From a virus: a stretch of 53,487 nucleotides of DNA. A program made the translations under genes and the position numbers. Within the stretch, counting starts at the first letter, position 1. Each line of letters opens with the position of its first letter. This document shows, one piece after another, positions 32,547-40,992 of this stretch. The notes beneath the pieces were generated by a model. It did not search any database. It saw only the letters and a program-made list of their open reading frames with translations, and was not told the origin of the DNA. The stretch lies in IMG/VR virus record IMGVR_UViG_3300031028_000001, positions 1 through 53,487 of that record; one strand, 5' to 3'.

Positions 32547-33071
32547 CTAATGCGACACGGCGGCTGCCCGCAGCGGCTCCGCGTAGAAGATCTCTTCCTG
32601 TTCGAGCTTGAGCCCGTAGACTTTCATCTCTTCGGCCGGTAGATCCGTCTTAATGAGCTGCTTGTTCGGCTCCGGAGGCGGGATGCGCTCGAACTTGTCG
32701 CCAAAGACGGTATGCAGCGCCGCGAGCACTGAATGCCAGGTCCACTTTTTGTTGAGCAGTTTCAGCGACGGCGGAGTGAGACGCATGCCCATGACTCCGC
32801 TGGCGAGCTTCAGGATTTTCGCGCCATCCTTCTCGATCTCCGCGGCGTGCGTCAGGTAGTACTGCCGCAACTGCAATTCGAGTGACTGCTGATGACTGGT
32901 AATCAGCTCGATCGACGGCTGATACATCCGGTTTGTGTCGCCCATCAGCCTGTCTCGCTCGGCTTCCAGTTCCTCGCGCCTGGTCGAGTGCCGTAGCAGG
33001 CAGCTCATGGCCTCTTCGCATTCGGCGAGAGTTTTCAATTCTTCAAGCTGTGGTTGAGATTTTGGTTTCAT
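32547..33071 (-). CDS. gam: Mu Gam-like DNA end-binding protein
   Basis: This is a 174-residue protein with a long N-terminal helix, then YYLTHAAEIEKDGAKILKLA, MRLTPPSLKLL, KWTWHSVLAAL and a C-terminal YGLKLEQEEIFYAEPL, which match the Mu Gam family (Ku-like protection of DNA double-strand ends from exonucleases). ATGA coupling to the upstream FII-like gene puts it inside the late connector cluster, an unusual place, since Gam genes normally lie in early operons. It might protect packaged or linear DNA ends late in infection. Confidence 0.75.
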   Translation of the reverse strand: MKPKSQPQLEELKTLAECEEAMSCLLRHSTRREELEAERDRLMGDTNRMYQPSIELITSHQQSLELQLRQYYLTHAAEIEKDGAKILKLASGVMGMRLTPPSLKLLNKKWTWHSVLAALHTVFGDKFERIPPPEPNKQLIKTDLPAEEMKVYGLKLEQEEIFYAEPLRAAAVSH

Positions 33072-33391
33072 GGAAAATTCTTGTTGAGGATGAGGCGGTA
33101 ACCGTTCCCCACTTTGTCCGCGGTGACATCGTTGACGTAGTAGGCCACGCCGTTCAAGATCACCGTCACGTAGCGGACCGGCGCGAACGGAAGCTCTCCC
33201 GGATTCGCGCCCACGGAGACGAAGAAATCACAGAAGTAGCCGGGCGCCTTGGATTCCGGCATCCCGGACGCGAGGATGATTCCCTGGATCTGCAGCGCGG
33301 GACCTGTCGGCGGCTGGTACGTCGCCGCGGTCCCGAACACACCTATGGCGCCCGCGTTCAGGGTTGCCAGGAGACTGGCGAAGTTGCCCAC
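33068..33391 (-). CDS. Head-tail attachment protein (FII-like)
   Basis: The start is uncertain: GTG 33391 lies 8 bases after the capsid stop (107 residues), while ATG 33463 would overlap the capsid gene by 64 bp. The pattern AIGVFGTAATYQPPTGPALQI..ILASG, then VGANPGELPFAPVRYVTVILNGVAYYV, matches the small beta-barrel head-tail attachment proteins of the lambda FII type, which close the connector and bind the tail. Neighbouring capsid and connector genes support this. Confidence 0.6.
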   Translation of the reverse strand: MGNFASLLATLNAGAIGVFGTAATYQPPTGPALQIQGIILASGMPESKAPGYFCDFFVSVGANPGELPFAPVRYVTVILNGVAYYVNDVTADKVGNGYRLILNKNFP

Positions 33392-33399
33392 GGGGAGGC

Positions 33400-34461
33400 T
33401 CAGATGGTCAGCTTCTGAATGACCAGAGGCTTGAGACAAATCGGCAGCGGATTGGACTGACACTCCATCTCGATGCCCTTGTCATAGTTCAACGGTCTCT
33501 GTTTCGAATAGAAGGGCAGGCCTTCCGTGTTGACCGTCTCCATGTAGTCGGCAGGCGCGTAAAAGGTCTTGAAGACCGAGGTCCCGAGCGGGAAGAGATA
33601 GGAGGAGCCGGCATCGATCAGCGGCTGGCTGGCGCCGGTCGAATCGGTTACGGCGCCGGTATAATCCACCCAGGTGACTCCGCCGAACACAAAGCCGCGC
33701 ACGCCCTGATTGGTCATGCCCGCGGCGTTGGGCTGCTCGTTAGTGCCCGAATAATCGCCGGCCAGGTTCTGCCCGTTGTTCTGGTAATAAGTGAAGGCCA
33801 CCTTCACGTTGGGATGCGAGACCAGCGCATCGTAGAAGGTATCCGAGCACAAGCCGATAAACTGGGTCATCAGCTCGCCGCGCAGGTTGAGCAGCGTCAC
33901 GCGCTTCTGTTTCGCGATCGCGCCCATGACGTCGGTCGTCGAGGTAGCGAGGGCCAGCGAAGTGACCGCTTGAGTGAGCCCGAAATCGGAATAGATGTTC
34001 AGGATGGTATTGCCCAAGCCGTCTGCCACGATGCCGCCCTTGAGCACGCCCAGGCGCATCCACTCGAGAGTTTGTTCGAGCTTGAGGCGCATTTCCTTCA
34101 TCTTCTTGCCCAGGAGCCATTGCGCGTCCTGGACTTCGTCGGAGCCAGGCCGGCGGCGCCCCTGCAGATCCCCAGCGAGAATCTGATCGTTGATGGGGAA
34201 GTGCGGCAGGTTATAGCTGCGCGTGCGCGCGACGTTGGTCTTGTTGGCCACGCCCGGTCCGCCCCAGCGGGATTGCGGGAGCAGTTGGTTGGTGATGGGG
34301 TCGAAGTCCACCGCGACCATGCGCTGATTGACCCCTTCGTCTTTGAAGAGGCCCATGGCGCCGAGGCGCCCGTATTGCGGCGTTATGTCGTTGATTGCTT
34401 CAGTCAGGGCGACCACGCCGAAAGCGTCCTGAGTGAATACGTTGAGAATGTCTACAGCCAT
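33400..34461 (-). CDS. Major capsid protein, lambda gpE family
   Basis: This is a 353-residue protein. The N-terminus (VFTQDAFGVVALTEAIND), the segment RTRSYNLPHFPINDQILAGDLQGRR and the pair of helices around QLLGKKMKEMRLKLEQTLEW are typical of the gpE branch of HK97-fold capsids. It follows the decoration protein gene as in lambda (D then E). No large N-terminal delta domain is fused, consistent with a separate scaffold from the protease gene. Confidence 0.85.
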   Translation of the reverse strand: MAVDILNVFTQDAFGVVALTEAINDITPQYGRLGAMGLFKDEGVNQRMVAVDFDPITNQLLPQSRWGGPGVANKTNVARTRSYNLPHFPINDQILAGDLQGRRRPGSDEVQDAQWLLGKKMKEMRLKLEQTLEWMRLGVLKGGIVADGLGNTILNIYSDFGLTQAVTSLALATSTTDVMGAIAKQKRVTLLNLRGELMTQFIGLCSDTFYDALVSHPNVKVAFTYYQNNGQNLAGDYSGTNEQPNAAGMTNQGVRGFVFGGVTWVDYTGAVTDSTGASQPLIDAGSSYLFPLGTSVFKTFYAPADYMETVNTEGLPFYSKQRPLNYDKGIEMECQSNPLPICLKPLVIQKLTI

Positions 34462-34502
34462 TTGGATTGTCCTTAAGCGAAGAGTTTTGAGGCGTCGGTT
34501 AC

Positions 34503-34910
34503 TTACACGCCGAATGCGGTTTCGATCTTGATGCCGAGTGCGAGAAGCTGCGTCGCAACGGTGGCGATCTGTCCGGAGGTCATGCCCGCGGTATAGACCA
34601 GGCCGGTCGATTTCACGACGGCCGGGCCGCGGGTGAGCACGTTGTACTGGTTGGTCGACAACGGCGAGACACTGCCCAGCGGGAGGGTGATCGGTTCGAG
34701 TAGAATGCCGGCGACGTTTTGCGTGCCGTCCGAAGCGGCCGGCGTCAGTTGCGTGTATTGCCCCGAGGAGGTCTGCATTCCCAGGACCTGGCCGATAACG
34801 CAGGCGGGAATACCGGCCTCGACAGTGACAGTCGAGACGACGTAGTTGACCTCTTCACCGGTCTGCCATAGCAGGACATCGCCGATGCGGGGATCTTCGT
34901 AAATAAGCAT
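34503..34910 (-). CDS. Capsid decoration protein, lambda gpD-like
   Basis: This is a 135-residue protein from ATG 34910, preceded by AAAGGAGAAAC; the longer frame overlaps the protease gene. It contains DVLLWQTGEEVNYVV, AGILLEPITLPLG and RGPAVVKSTGLVYTAGMTSGQIATVATQLLALGI, the beta-tulip-like head decoration (HDPD) pattern. It trimerises on expanded capsids to stabilise them against internal DNA pressure. Gene order with E supports it. Confidence 0.75.
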   Translation of the reverse strand: MLIYEDPRIGDVLLWQTGEEVNYVVSTVTVEAGIPACVIGQVLGMQTSSGQYTQLTPAASDGTQNVAGILLEPITLPLGSVSPLSTNQYNVLTRGPAVVKSTGLVYTAGMTSGQIATVATQLLALGIKIETAFGV

Positions 34911-34911
34911 G

Positions 34912-35628
34912 TTAGTTTTGTTTCTCCTTTCGCCCGCAAAGCGCGGCGATGACTTCCTTCCAGGGCTGTGCCTTGCCCGTGGGTTTCGTGCCTTTGCCGG
35001 GCTTGAGTGCATCGGCCCCCGGCATTACAGAACTGTTCAGCTCCGGCCCGTTTTCCGCTACCTTGGCGGCCAGCAGTTGCTTCCGCACGTCTTCGGCGGA
35101 GGTGTTCGAGCTGATGAATTTGGCAACCAGCTCCGGCTTGCCGGCGATGGCGCACATATCGACGATGGCGCCGATCTCGGCACGGGCTTGCTCGCGCGCG
35201 GCGGCGCGGACTTCATCCGGAATGGCGGTCTCTGCAGCTTGGAGCGGCAGCGCGGCGGCCGCGGCGGATGCGTCCAGGTCCATCAGTTCCGGGACTTCCT
35301 TGCCGGCGTCTTTCAGGTGCGCGGCCAGGTGGTCATGCACGCCCTGTCGATCGGCAGCGGGCATGGCCTTCCCTTCGGGGCCGTTCAGCGCATCGATGCC
35401 GGCCTTGGCCCCGGCCAGATTGGCGGCGCCTACTTTGCCGTCGTCGCTGACATTGTGATGCGGGAACTTGTAACTCGCCTTGCTGTCCGGATTCCCGGCG
35501 GGGTCTTCCCAGGCGTGCGCTCCTTGGAGCGGTTTCTGCTCGCTCGGAAGCCGTTTCACGTTCTCGGCGGCGTCCCAAGGGGCGTCCGAGGTTGCGGTAT
35601 GGTGTTTCGCGATTGCTGACATATTCAT
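34912..35628 (-). CDS. Probable separately translated scaffold (Nu3-like internal start)
   Basis: In frame inside the protease gene, ATG 35628 (Met294; a second Met at 35622) is preceded by AGAGGAACGA, a good ribosome-binding site. Initiation there would yield a 238-residue scaffold lacking the peptidase, exactly the arrangement of lambda Nu3 within C. The internal start is seen in the sequence; its use is inferred. Confidence 0.6.
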   Translation of the reverse strand: MNMSAIAKHHTATSDAPWDAAENVKRLPSEQKPLQGAHAWEDPAGNPDSKASYKFPHHNVSDDGKVGAANLAGAKAGIDALNGPEGKAMPAADRQGVHDHLAAHLKDAGKEVPELMDLDASAAAAALPLQAAETAIPDEVRAAAREQARAEIGAIVDMCAIAGKPELVAKFISSNTSAEDVRKQLLAAKVAENGPELNSSVMPGADALKPGKGTKPTGKAQPWKEVIAALCGRKEKQN

Positions 35629-36507
35629 TCGTTCCTCTTGTGCGGCCTTGGCCGCGGATAGTGTCTTCTTGTTGGTCTGTACGGCGCGAGTGACAAGGGC
35701 CAGAGCGTCGGCTGGGGTGCCCACCGCATCGGCGAAACCTACGGCCACGCCGGCTTGTCCCGTGTAGGTGAGTGCCTGGGTCTTCTTTACGGCATCCGCG
35801 GTCATGCCGCGGCCGCGGGACACCGACGCGACGAAAAGGCCGTAGACCGCATCGACTCTTTCCTGCATGCGCGCGCGGGCGGAGTCAGTCAGCGGCTCAT
35901 GCGGGGTGCCGTCGTTCTTGTGATCGCCGGCGAAGATCGCTGTGTACTTGAGGCCGGCTTTCTGGTCGGCGCCCGACTCATCCAAATGCAGCAGCATGAC
36001 TCCCACGCTGCCCACGCCGGCGTCGCGCGGCACGATGATCTGATCGGCGGTCGACGCCAGAAGGTACGCCGCGGAATAGGCCGATCCGGCGAACGCGCAG
36101 ATGGGCTTGCTGCCACGCGCGGCGAGCATGGCGTCGGCCAGGTCGAACATGCCCTGAACTTCCCCGCCAGGCGAATCGATATTCAGCAGGATGCCGCGCA
36201 CCGAAGAGTTATCGACGGCGCCGAAGAAGTCGCGCGCGATCTGCGAGTAGCTGGTCAAGCCGGAGGCGGCATCCATGCCGGTCGACTTACTCACCAGCGT
36301 GCCCTGAATGTCGATGGTGGCTACGCCGTCCTGGTTGATATTGGAGGCTTTGGCCCTCGGCGGGGGATCGTCGTCGCCGTCCCACATGGCGAGATCTCCA
36401 CCCAGCAGGCGCGGGGCGACCGCGGCCACGATCACATCGAGCTTGCCGCGCTCGATGGCGAGGGGAACGCCGAAGATGCGGCCGGCTAATCTGGGGAGTG
36501 CGATCAT
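34912..36507 (-). CDS. S49-family prohead protease fused to scaffold (C/Nu3-like)
   Basis: This is a 531-residue protein. Residues about 60-285 are an S49/ClpP-fold peptidase with INIDSPGGEV-like LLNIDSPGGEVQG (108-119), the nucleophile region GSAYSAAYLLA (Ser145) and the base Lys197 in IFAGDHKNDG. Residues about 294-531 are Ala-rich, charged and helical, as expected for a scaffold. The architecture matches lambda C with embedded Nu3. The enzyme matures the prohead and degrades the scaffold. Its start overlaps the portal stop by 4 bp. Confidence 0.8.
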   Translation of the reverse strand: MIALPRLAGRIFGVPLAIERGKLDVIVAAVAPRLLGGDLAMWDGDDDPPPRAKASNINQDGVATIDIQGTLVSKSTGMDAASGLTSYSQIARDFFGAVDNSSVRGILLNIDSPGGEVQGMFDLADAMLAARGSKPICAFAGSAYSAAYLLASTADQIIVPRDAGVGSVGVMLLHLDESGADQKAGLKYTAIFAGDHKNDGTPHEPLTDSARARMQERVDAVYGLFVASVSRGRGMTADAVKKTQALTYTGQAGVAVGFADAVGTPADALALVTRAVQTNKKTLSAAKAAQEERMNMSAIAKHHTATSDAPWDAAENVKRLPSEQKPLQGAHAWEDPAGNPDSKASYKFPHHNVSDDGKVGAANLAGAKAGIDALNGPEGKAMPAADRQGVHDHLAAHLKDAGKEVPELMDLDASAAAAALPLQAAETAIPDEVRAAAREQARAEIGAIVDMCAIAGKPELVAKFISSNTSAEDVRKQLLAAKVAENGPELNSSVMPGADALKPGKGTKPTGKAQPWKEVIAALCGRKEKQN

Positions 36508-38150
36508 GGTTTTGGTTTGCCTTTCCCGGGCGCGGGGCTCGGAGGAGCGCCGGGCGAGTCGGGCGGGGCCGGCTCAGTTCCAGCCAGGTCCTCGTTCTGT
36601 CCGGGAGGAACAGTCTCAGTAACGCGGGAATTGCCATACACCGGCACAATGCCCAGCAACTTTTCGCGGTCGTGATCGCGCTTGATGGCCGCGTCGACCT
36701 CTTCGGGCACGTCGCCTCTTGCCGCTATCTTTGCCTCGCGGGAATCCAGGCAGGATTCGATTTCCATCCTGACGGTGGTCACGTCTTTGACTGGATCCAC
36801 ATACTCCCACGGCTGCGCCAGCCATTCGACATTCAGATACTCTTCGGGATGCTTGCGGTAATCCTTGGCGTCGATGACACCAGCCAGGGCCGCGGCATCC
36901 AGCCAGGCGCGCCATATCGGGCGGCAGACCTGCTGCTTCATGACGGCGTGCTGGTACTGTTTCCAGATGCGGCGCAATCCCATCAGGCGGATGCGCGCGC
37001 TCGAATAGTTGACCTGGTTCATGTCGCCGGTCAACTGGTCGTAAGAGACGCGCAGCGCGGTGGCGATGGTCTGCTGCTGCACGCGCATGAACGCCTCGTA
37101 GGTGTTCGTGACTCCGGGGTGGGAATAGAAATCGAACTCTTCGCCGGCGTTGGCATCGAGCATGGTCATGGTGCCCGGCTGCGCTTCGACATAAGCCACG
37201 CCGGCGGGAGCTTGGTCGTTGGCTACCGTGGTCAACTGGGCGAGCTGCGGATCGTCCGGAGTGAGTGACTTCTTCCAACCGAACATGTAGGCGCCCAGCT
37301 TCTGACGGAGACGCTCGGCATCGTCGTAATCGTCCATGTCGGCGAGCTGGATCAGGATAGGCGCAAGCGAGGTAATGCCGCGGATCTGATTGCCGCGCAG
37401 AAACTCCATCACGTGCAGCACGCTCGGCGAGGGGATGCGCACGACTTCGAAGGCATTCGGCCAGATGGTCGAATCGCCCGGATGGTCGCGATAGAAGTGA
37501 TAGGCGACGCGCCGGTGGATCTGATCGAACTCGATGCCGGCGCGGACCAGGTTGGTGGGCGACGACATTTGCCCCGACATCTTCCAGAAGGGCAGTTGTT
37601 CGGGCTCGATCAGCTCGAGCTGCAGGGGCACGCGGAGGCCGATGGGCGACAAATCCGCCGCCATCCTGGGGCGCAGGCGGACGAAGGCCTCGCCGGCCTC
37701 CACCACGTTGCGGCAGACGAGCGATTGCAGCAGGTAGAAATCCTGCAGGCTGTCGGAATTGCCGTCCGCCCCGATACGGCGCGTGGCGGAGGCCTGCGGG
37801 ACCCAGAGGCCGAACTCCTTCTCGAGCAGTTGCCGGGTATCGGTATCGGAGTGCCGCGAGTGCGGACGGAGGCCCGTGCCGATGACTTCGGCGATAAACG
37901 CCGTGACTCCGCTGGCGGCCAGGGGATTGTCCATCACCGCCTTGCGCGCGCGGGCGGTGAGGAGGGGGCCGTCCGAAAGCGCGAGCGAGCTTACGCCGCG
38001 GGTCGAGCTGCCGATGGTAACCGTGCGGCGGCCCATGGCGGCGCTGTTGTAGCCGGACGTGCCGGCGGGATAGATGTAGGTGCTGGGGCTGTTGGCGGTC
38101 AGCCGGCCGGTGAGGGCGCGCCCGAGAGTTTTGAGGTACTCGCTCAACAT
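36504..38150 (-). CDS. Portal protein, lambda gpB family
   Basis: This is a 548-residue protein. It contains DNPLAASGVTAFIAEVIGTGLRPHS, ELIEPEQLP, IHRRVAYHFYRDHPGD, a typical VLHVMEFLRGNQIRGITSLAPIL and MRVQQQTIATALRVSYDQLTGDMNQVNYSSAR, all characteristic of lambda-type portals. It forms the dodecameric ring through which DNA is packaged. ATG overlaps the gpW-like stop (TAATG). Confidence 0.85.
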   Translation of the reverse strand: MLSEYLKTLGRALTGRLTANSPSTYIYPAGTSGYNSAAMGRRTVTIGSSTRGVSSLALSDGPLLTARARKAVMDNPLAASGVTAFIAEVIGTGLRPHSRHSDTDTRQLLEKEFGLWVPQASATRRIGADGNSDSLQDFYLLQSLVCRNVVEAGEAFVRLRPRMAADLSPIGLRVPLQLELIEPEQLPFWKMSGQMSSPTNLVRAGIEFDQIHRRVAYHFYRDHPGDSTIWPNAFEVVRIPSPSVLHVMEFLRGNQIRGITSLAPILIQLADMDDYDDAERLRQKLGAYMFGWKKSLTPDDPQLAQLTTVANDQAPAGVAYVEAQPGTMTMLDANAGEEFDFYSHPGVTNTYEAFMRVQQQTIATALRVSYDQLTGDMNQVNYSSARIRLMGLRRIWKQYQHAVMKQQVCRPIWRAWLDAAALAGVIDAKDYRKHPEEYLNVEWLAQPWEYVDPVKDVTTVRMEIESCLDSREAKIAARGDVPEEVDAAIKRDHDREKLLGIVPVYGNSRVTETVPPGQNEDLAGTEPAPPDSPGAPPSPAPGKGKPKP

Positions 38151-38392
38151 TACCAGCCGATGCCTTTACCGCCGAAGAGATAGAACGTCCTGGTCTTAGG
38201 AACTTGTGGAGGAGCGTCGGTGGCGGTGGGATAGAGCGCGTTGAAATAGCTGATCCGGTTGCGGATCTCTGCGGCAGTCTGAGCCCGATACATCCGACCT
38301 TCGAAGGACACTTCCGCCGCGGTGGCTCCGGCCAGTAGAGCAGCCTCTAGCTGAGCGATCGCTGTGTCGAGTTGCCAAGTTGTATAGGGCAT
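38150..38392 (-). CDS. gpW-like head completion protein
   Basis: This is an 80-residue protein. LDTAIAQLEAALLAGATAAEVSFEGRMYRAQTAAEIRNRISYF has the alpha-beta-beta-alpha pattern of lambda gpW, which plugs the portal after packaging. It lies between the terminase large subunit and portal genes as in lambda. The C-terminal tail (FYLFGGKGIGW) is Gly-rich. Confidence 0.75.
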   Translation of the reverse strand: MPYTTWQLDTAIAQLEAALLAGATAAEVSFEGRMYRAQTAAEIRNRISYFNALYPTATDAPPQVPKTRTFYLFGGKGIGW

Positions 38393-38394
38393 TG

Positions 38395-40314
38395 TTACCT
38401 TAGCCTGATCTGCATACGCTGCTGCGGTCTCTGCACAGGTTGAACTGACTCACCAGGAGTCACTGGCTTGCTGGCTGCGATTCTGCTTTCGAGTGCCGCC
38501 CAGTGTTTTTCCTGAAAGCGGTGCGATCCGAAATCCCACGCCGCCGCCTGCGCGTAGATCCTGCAATCCAGCGCCTCATTCCGAGGCCGGGTCTGCTGAT
38601 ACTCCTGCTGCGCGCGCCCCTTCTTATCTCTGCGAGTGACTAAGTGCTCCGAGCAGATCTGTTTGAAGTGCTCGTCCCCATAGGTCGGATCTTCCGGCAG
38701 GTGACAGAAGCCCGCGGGATATCCGTAGCCCAAGCCCAGCTCGTCGGCGGTCGGCGGCCGCTTGCGGAGATCGGCGAAGAGCTGCCCCTTGAAGAAATCC
38801 GGGTTCAGCGTCTTGAACAGCACGCCGAATTTGAGCTTGCGTCCGCCTACCGTGGCTTCGACAGCGTGCGGAGATCCAACCGGATCGCCCTTCGAATAGC
38901 CCTTGATCGCCCAAGTCTGAGGACGGGGCTGCAAGCGTACCCACTCGTAAACTGCTGGCGTGATCGTTCCATCGCCGGAGTCTACAAACATCCGCTCGAT
39001 CGAGAGTACTCCGCCGCCTTCACGTTCAAACGTCTGGGCCCGGAACGCTTCCAGGTGCCGCCATACATCCGGCTGAGTCGGATCGCCATAGAAGATTCGA
39101 TAATCGACGCTCCAAGATTCGCGATTGCGTCCCCAGGCGACAAGCTCGACTTCGATGCGGCCGCCGTTCTCGCGCTGCACATCCGCGCCGGCCGTCAGGA
39201 ACAATCCGCCCACCGGAACCTGTCCAACCGGGTACGATTCACGCTGCTGGAGGAGGCGTTCCCATTCGAGCGCTTCACCCGGCTCGGCCCAATTCTCGGC
39301 AAGCGACGTGTTGATGAACGTCTTCAGGTCCTCGGTGTTGTCTTTCTTGGTCAGGTAGTCGAGGACGATATCCCAGAGCTGCTTCCACGGGCTGTATAGC
39401 TCGCTGATCCAGAACCCGGCGATCCCGGTGAAGGGCTTCGCCGCGCGCCACTCGCCGCGCTCGACCGCGTTCCATCTCTCGGCATCGTTCCAGGCCGCGT
39501 CGCAATGCTCGCAGTGATAATGCGCCGAGACCGCCTGCTCTTCGCGGGTCGGAAGCGTCGAATCCCAGCGCACTTGCGTGCGAAACTTCAGCATCATCGA
39601 CTGATGCTGGCCGCACTGGGGACACGGAACCCAGAACTGGCGCTGGTCCGAGACTTCGTAGCCGCGATCGATCTCGCTGCCCTCGGAAGTGGGCGAGCAG
39701 GTATCGATTTCCTTGGCGCGGTGCCGGAAGGTGGCCATGCGCTTGCGCGCGAGCGAGACCGGGTTGCCTTCGGCGCCGGCGGAGAGCGCGTATTTGTCCA
39801 CTTCGTCGCAAAACAGGAAGCGGATGGCGCGCCGGGCCAGGTTGCCCGGGGATCCGGCCGAAGTGACCGCCAGAATGCCGCCCGGGAAGCGCTTTTCCTC
39901 GATGGTGTTGCCGGAATCTCGAGATTTCGAGTCGGCCACCTTCAATTTCAGACGCGGCGTGTCCCGAATCATCGGCGCCAGGCGTTCCTTGCTGAAATCT
40001 TTGGCGTCTTTGTCCCGTGGCTGAATGATCAGCATCGGGCCTGGGTCCTGGTCGATGAAATATCCGACCGCGTTTTCGATCGTGACCGTCTTCAGGAGCT
40101 GCGTACAGCTCTTGATCACCACACGGCGCACGCGCGGGTCCGAAACTGCGTCCATGGGCTCGCGCTGGAACGATAGCGTGGTCCATTTGCCGTGCTCGGC
40201 CGCGCTTTCGGGCGACAAACGCCGGTGCTCGTCCGCCCACTGGGAGACGGTAACCTCCGGCGGCGGGGCGAACAGCCGGTAGGCGGCGCGCGATACCTCG
40301 GCAATGACGCTCAC
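38395..40314 (-). CDS. Terminase large subunit, lambda gpA family
   Basis: This is a 639-residue protein. A deviant Walker A region (SCTQLLKT, 69-76), Walker B FLFCDEVDKY (D170-E171), then a four-Cys zinc knuckle (CPQCGQH 231-237; CEHCDAAW 268-275) and the C-terminal RNase H-like nuclease, whose first acid is in LTAGADVQRENGG, give the GpA family. It translocates and cuts DNA at packaging sites (cos) together with the small subunit. Spacing to the gpW gene is 2 bp; ATGA overlap with the small subunit. Confidence 0.85.
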   Translation of the reverse strand: MSVIAEVSRAAYRLFAPPPEVTVSQWADEHRRLSPESAAEHGKWTTLSFQREPMDAVSDPRVRRVVIKSCTQLLKTVTIENAVGYFIDQDPGPMLIIQPRDKDAKDFSKERLAPMIRDTPRLKLKVADSKSRDSGNTIEEKRFPGGILAVTSAGSPGNLARRAIRFLFCDEVDKYALSAGAEGNPVSLARKRMATFRHRAKEIDTCSPTSEGSEIDRGYEVSDQRQFWVPCPQCGQHQSMMLKFRTQVRWDSTLPTREEQAVSAHYHCEHCDAAWNDAERWNAVERGEWRAAKPFTGIAGFWISELYSPWKQLWDIVLDYLTKKDNTEDLKTFINTSLAENWAEPGEALEWERLLQQRESYPVGQVPVGGLFLTAGADVQRENGGRIEVELVAWGRNRESWSVDYRIFYGDPTQPDVWRHLEAFRAQTFEREGGGVLSIERMFVDSGDGTITPAVYEWVRLQPRPQTWAIKGYSKGDPVGSPHAVEATVGGRKLKFGVLFKTLNPDFFKGQLFADLRKRPPTADELGLGYGYPAGFCHLPEDPTYGDEHFKQICSEHLVTRRDKKGRAQQEYQQTRPRNEALDCRIYAQAAAWDFGSHRFQEKHWAALESRIAASKPVTPGESVQPVQRPQQRMQIRLR

Positions 40315-40868
40315 GCGATGTCAGGCGAATGCTCTGACAGGTCGGTGAGGGCTTCGCGGACCGCGCGGTCGATCAAGGCGCGGCATTCGAGCACGTCGGT
40401 GAGCACGGCCGCCTTCGGCGCCACTTTATCCGGGATGAGCAGCATCTGGTTGCGCACGGTGGAGACGAGTTCGCCCCAGGCGGCCTCGACTTTGATGCGG
40501 TCGACCACGTCGCCCTGCTTGCGCTCGAAATTCAAGCGCGCCATTTCGGCCTCCCAGTATTCCCTCGAGGCCCGCGACTTCTGGAAGTCGTTGATGTTGG
40601 CGACGGGCGGGCCATCGTCGGCTTCGGCGGCCGGAGCTTCAACAGTCGGCGCCGGTTTGCTGTCCGGCTGGCTGCCACTTCTGCGGCTCGGATCGGTGCG
40701 GCGCTCCCAGTCTTTGTCGGCTTTGGCGAAATCGATCACGCCGGCGGCGGCGCGGATGCGGCCCGATTGCACCGCCTTGGCCACGGCCTGCTTCGTCGTC
40801 GGCTTGCCGTTTGTCGTCCGGTACTTAGCGTAAGCGGTGAGCCCGCCCGTCAACCTGCCTGGTGTCAC
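40311..40868 (-). CDS. Terminase small subunit (Nu1-like)
   Basis: This is a 185-residue protein starting with GTG 40868. The N-terminal part (GKPTTKQAVAKAVQSGRI) may be a winged-HTH that binds DNA. The C-terminal half (SREYWEAEMARLNFERKQGDVVDRIKVEAAWGELVSTVRNQML) is the helical Nu1-type segment that contacts the large subunit. The GTG is embedded in CCGTCAACC iterons, which may be its own DNA-binding sites. Confidence 0.7.
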   Translation of the reverse strand: MTPGRLTGGLTAYAKYRTTNGKPTTKQAVAKAVQSGRIRAAAGVIDFAKADKDWERRTDPSRRSGSQPDSKPAPTVEAPAAEADDGPPVANINDFQKSRASREYWEAEMARLNFERKQGDVVDRIKVEAAWGELVSTVRNQMLLIPDKVAPKAAVLTDVLECRALIDRAVREALTDLSEHSPDIA

Positions 40869-40888
40869 CCGTCAACCAACCGTCAACC
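40847..40888. repeat. Phased CCGTCAACC iterons at the terminase start
   Basis: CCGTCAACC occurs at 40847-40855, 40869-40877 and 40880-40888, start spacings of 22 and 11 bp, so all sites face the same side of the helix. A partial fourth (CCGTC) follows at 40887. The array spans the terminase small-subunit start. It could be a packaging (cos/pac, R-site like) element or an operator. Confidence 0.6.
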
Positions 40889-40910
40889 GTCGAAAAACGA
40901 TGAAAACTAC

Positions 40911-40945
40911 ACAAAAGGCGCCTCCGCATGACCCGCGCGCGGAGG
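40911..40945 (-). terminator. Intrinsic terminator after the integrase gene
   Basis: On the minus strand CCTCCGC / GCGGAGG (40939-40945 and 40921-40927) form a 7-bp stem, followed after CGCC by TTTTG. It would stop integrase transcription before the terminase genes, so the head genes probably have another promoter. Confidence 0.5.
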
Positions 40946-40992
40946 GCCGGCCGGGAAGGACCCGCGGTGACGGTGGGGTGGGATGGCACGGC

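Noticed and set aside
34990-35045. Possible further family A copy (AACAGTTCTGTAATGCCG)
   Set aside because: Only the short core is similar, flanks do not match and the sequence reads as normal protease/scaffold coding sequence.
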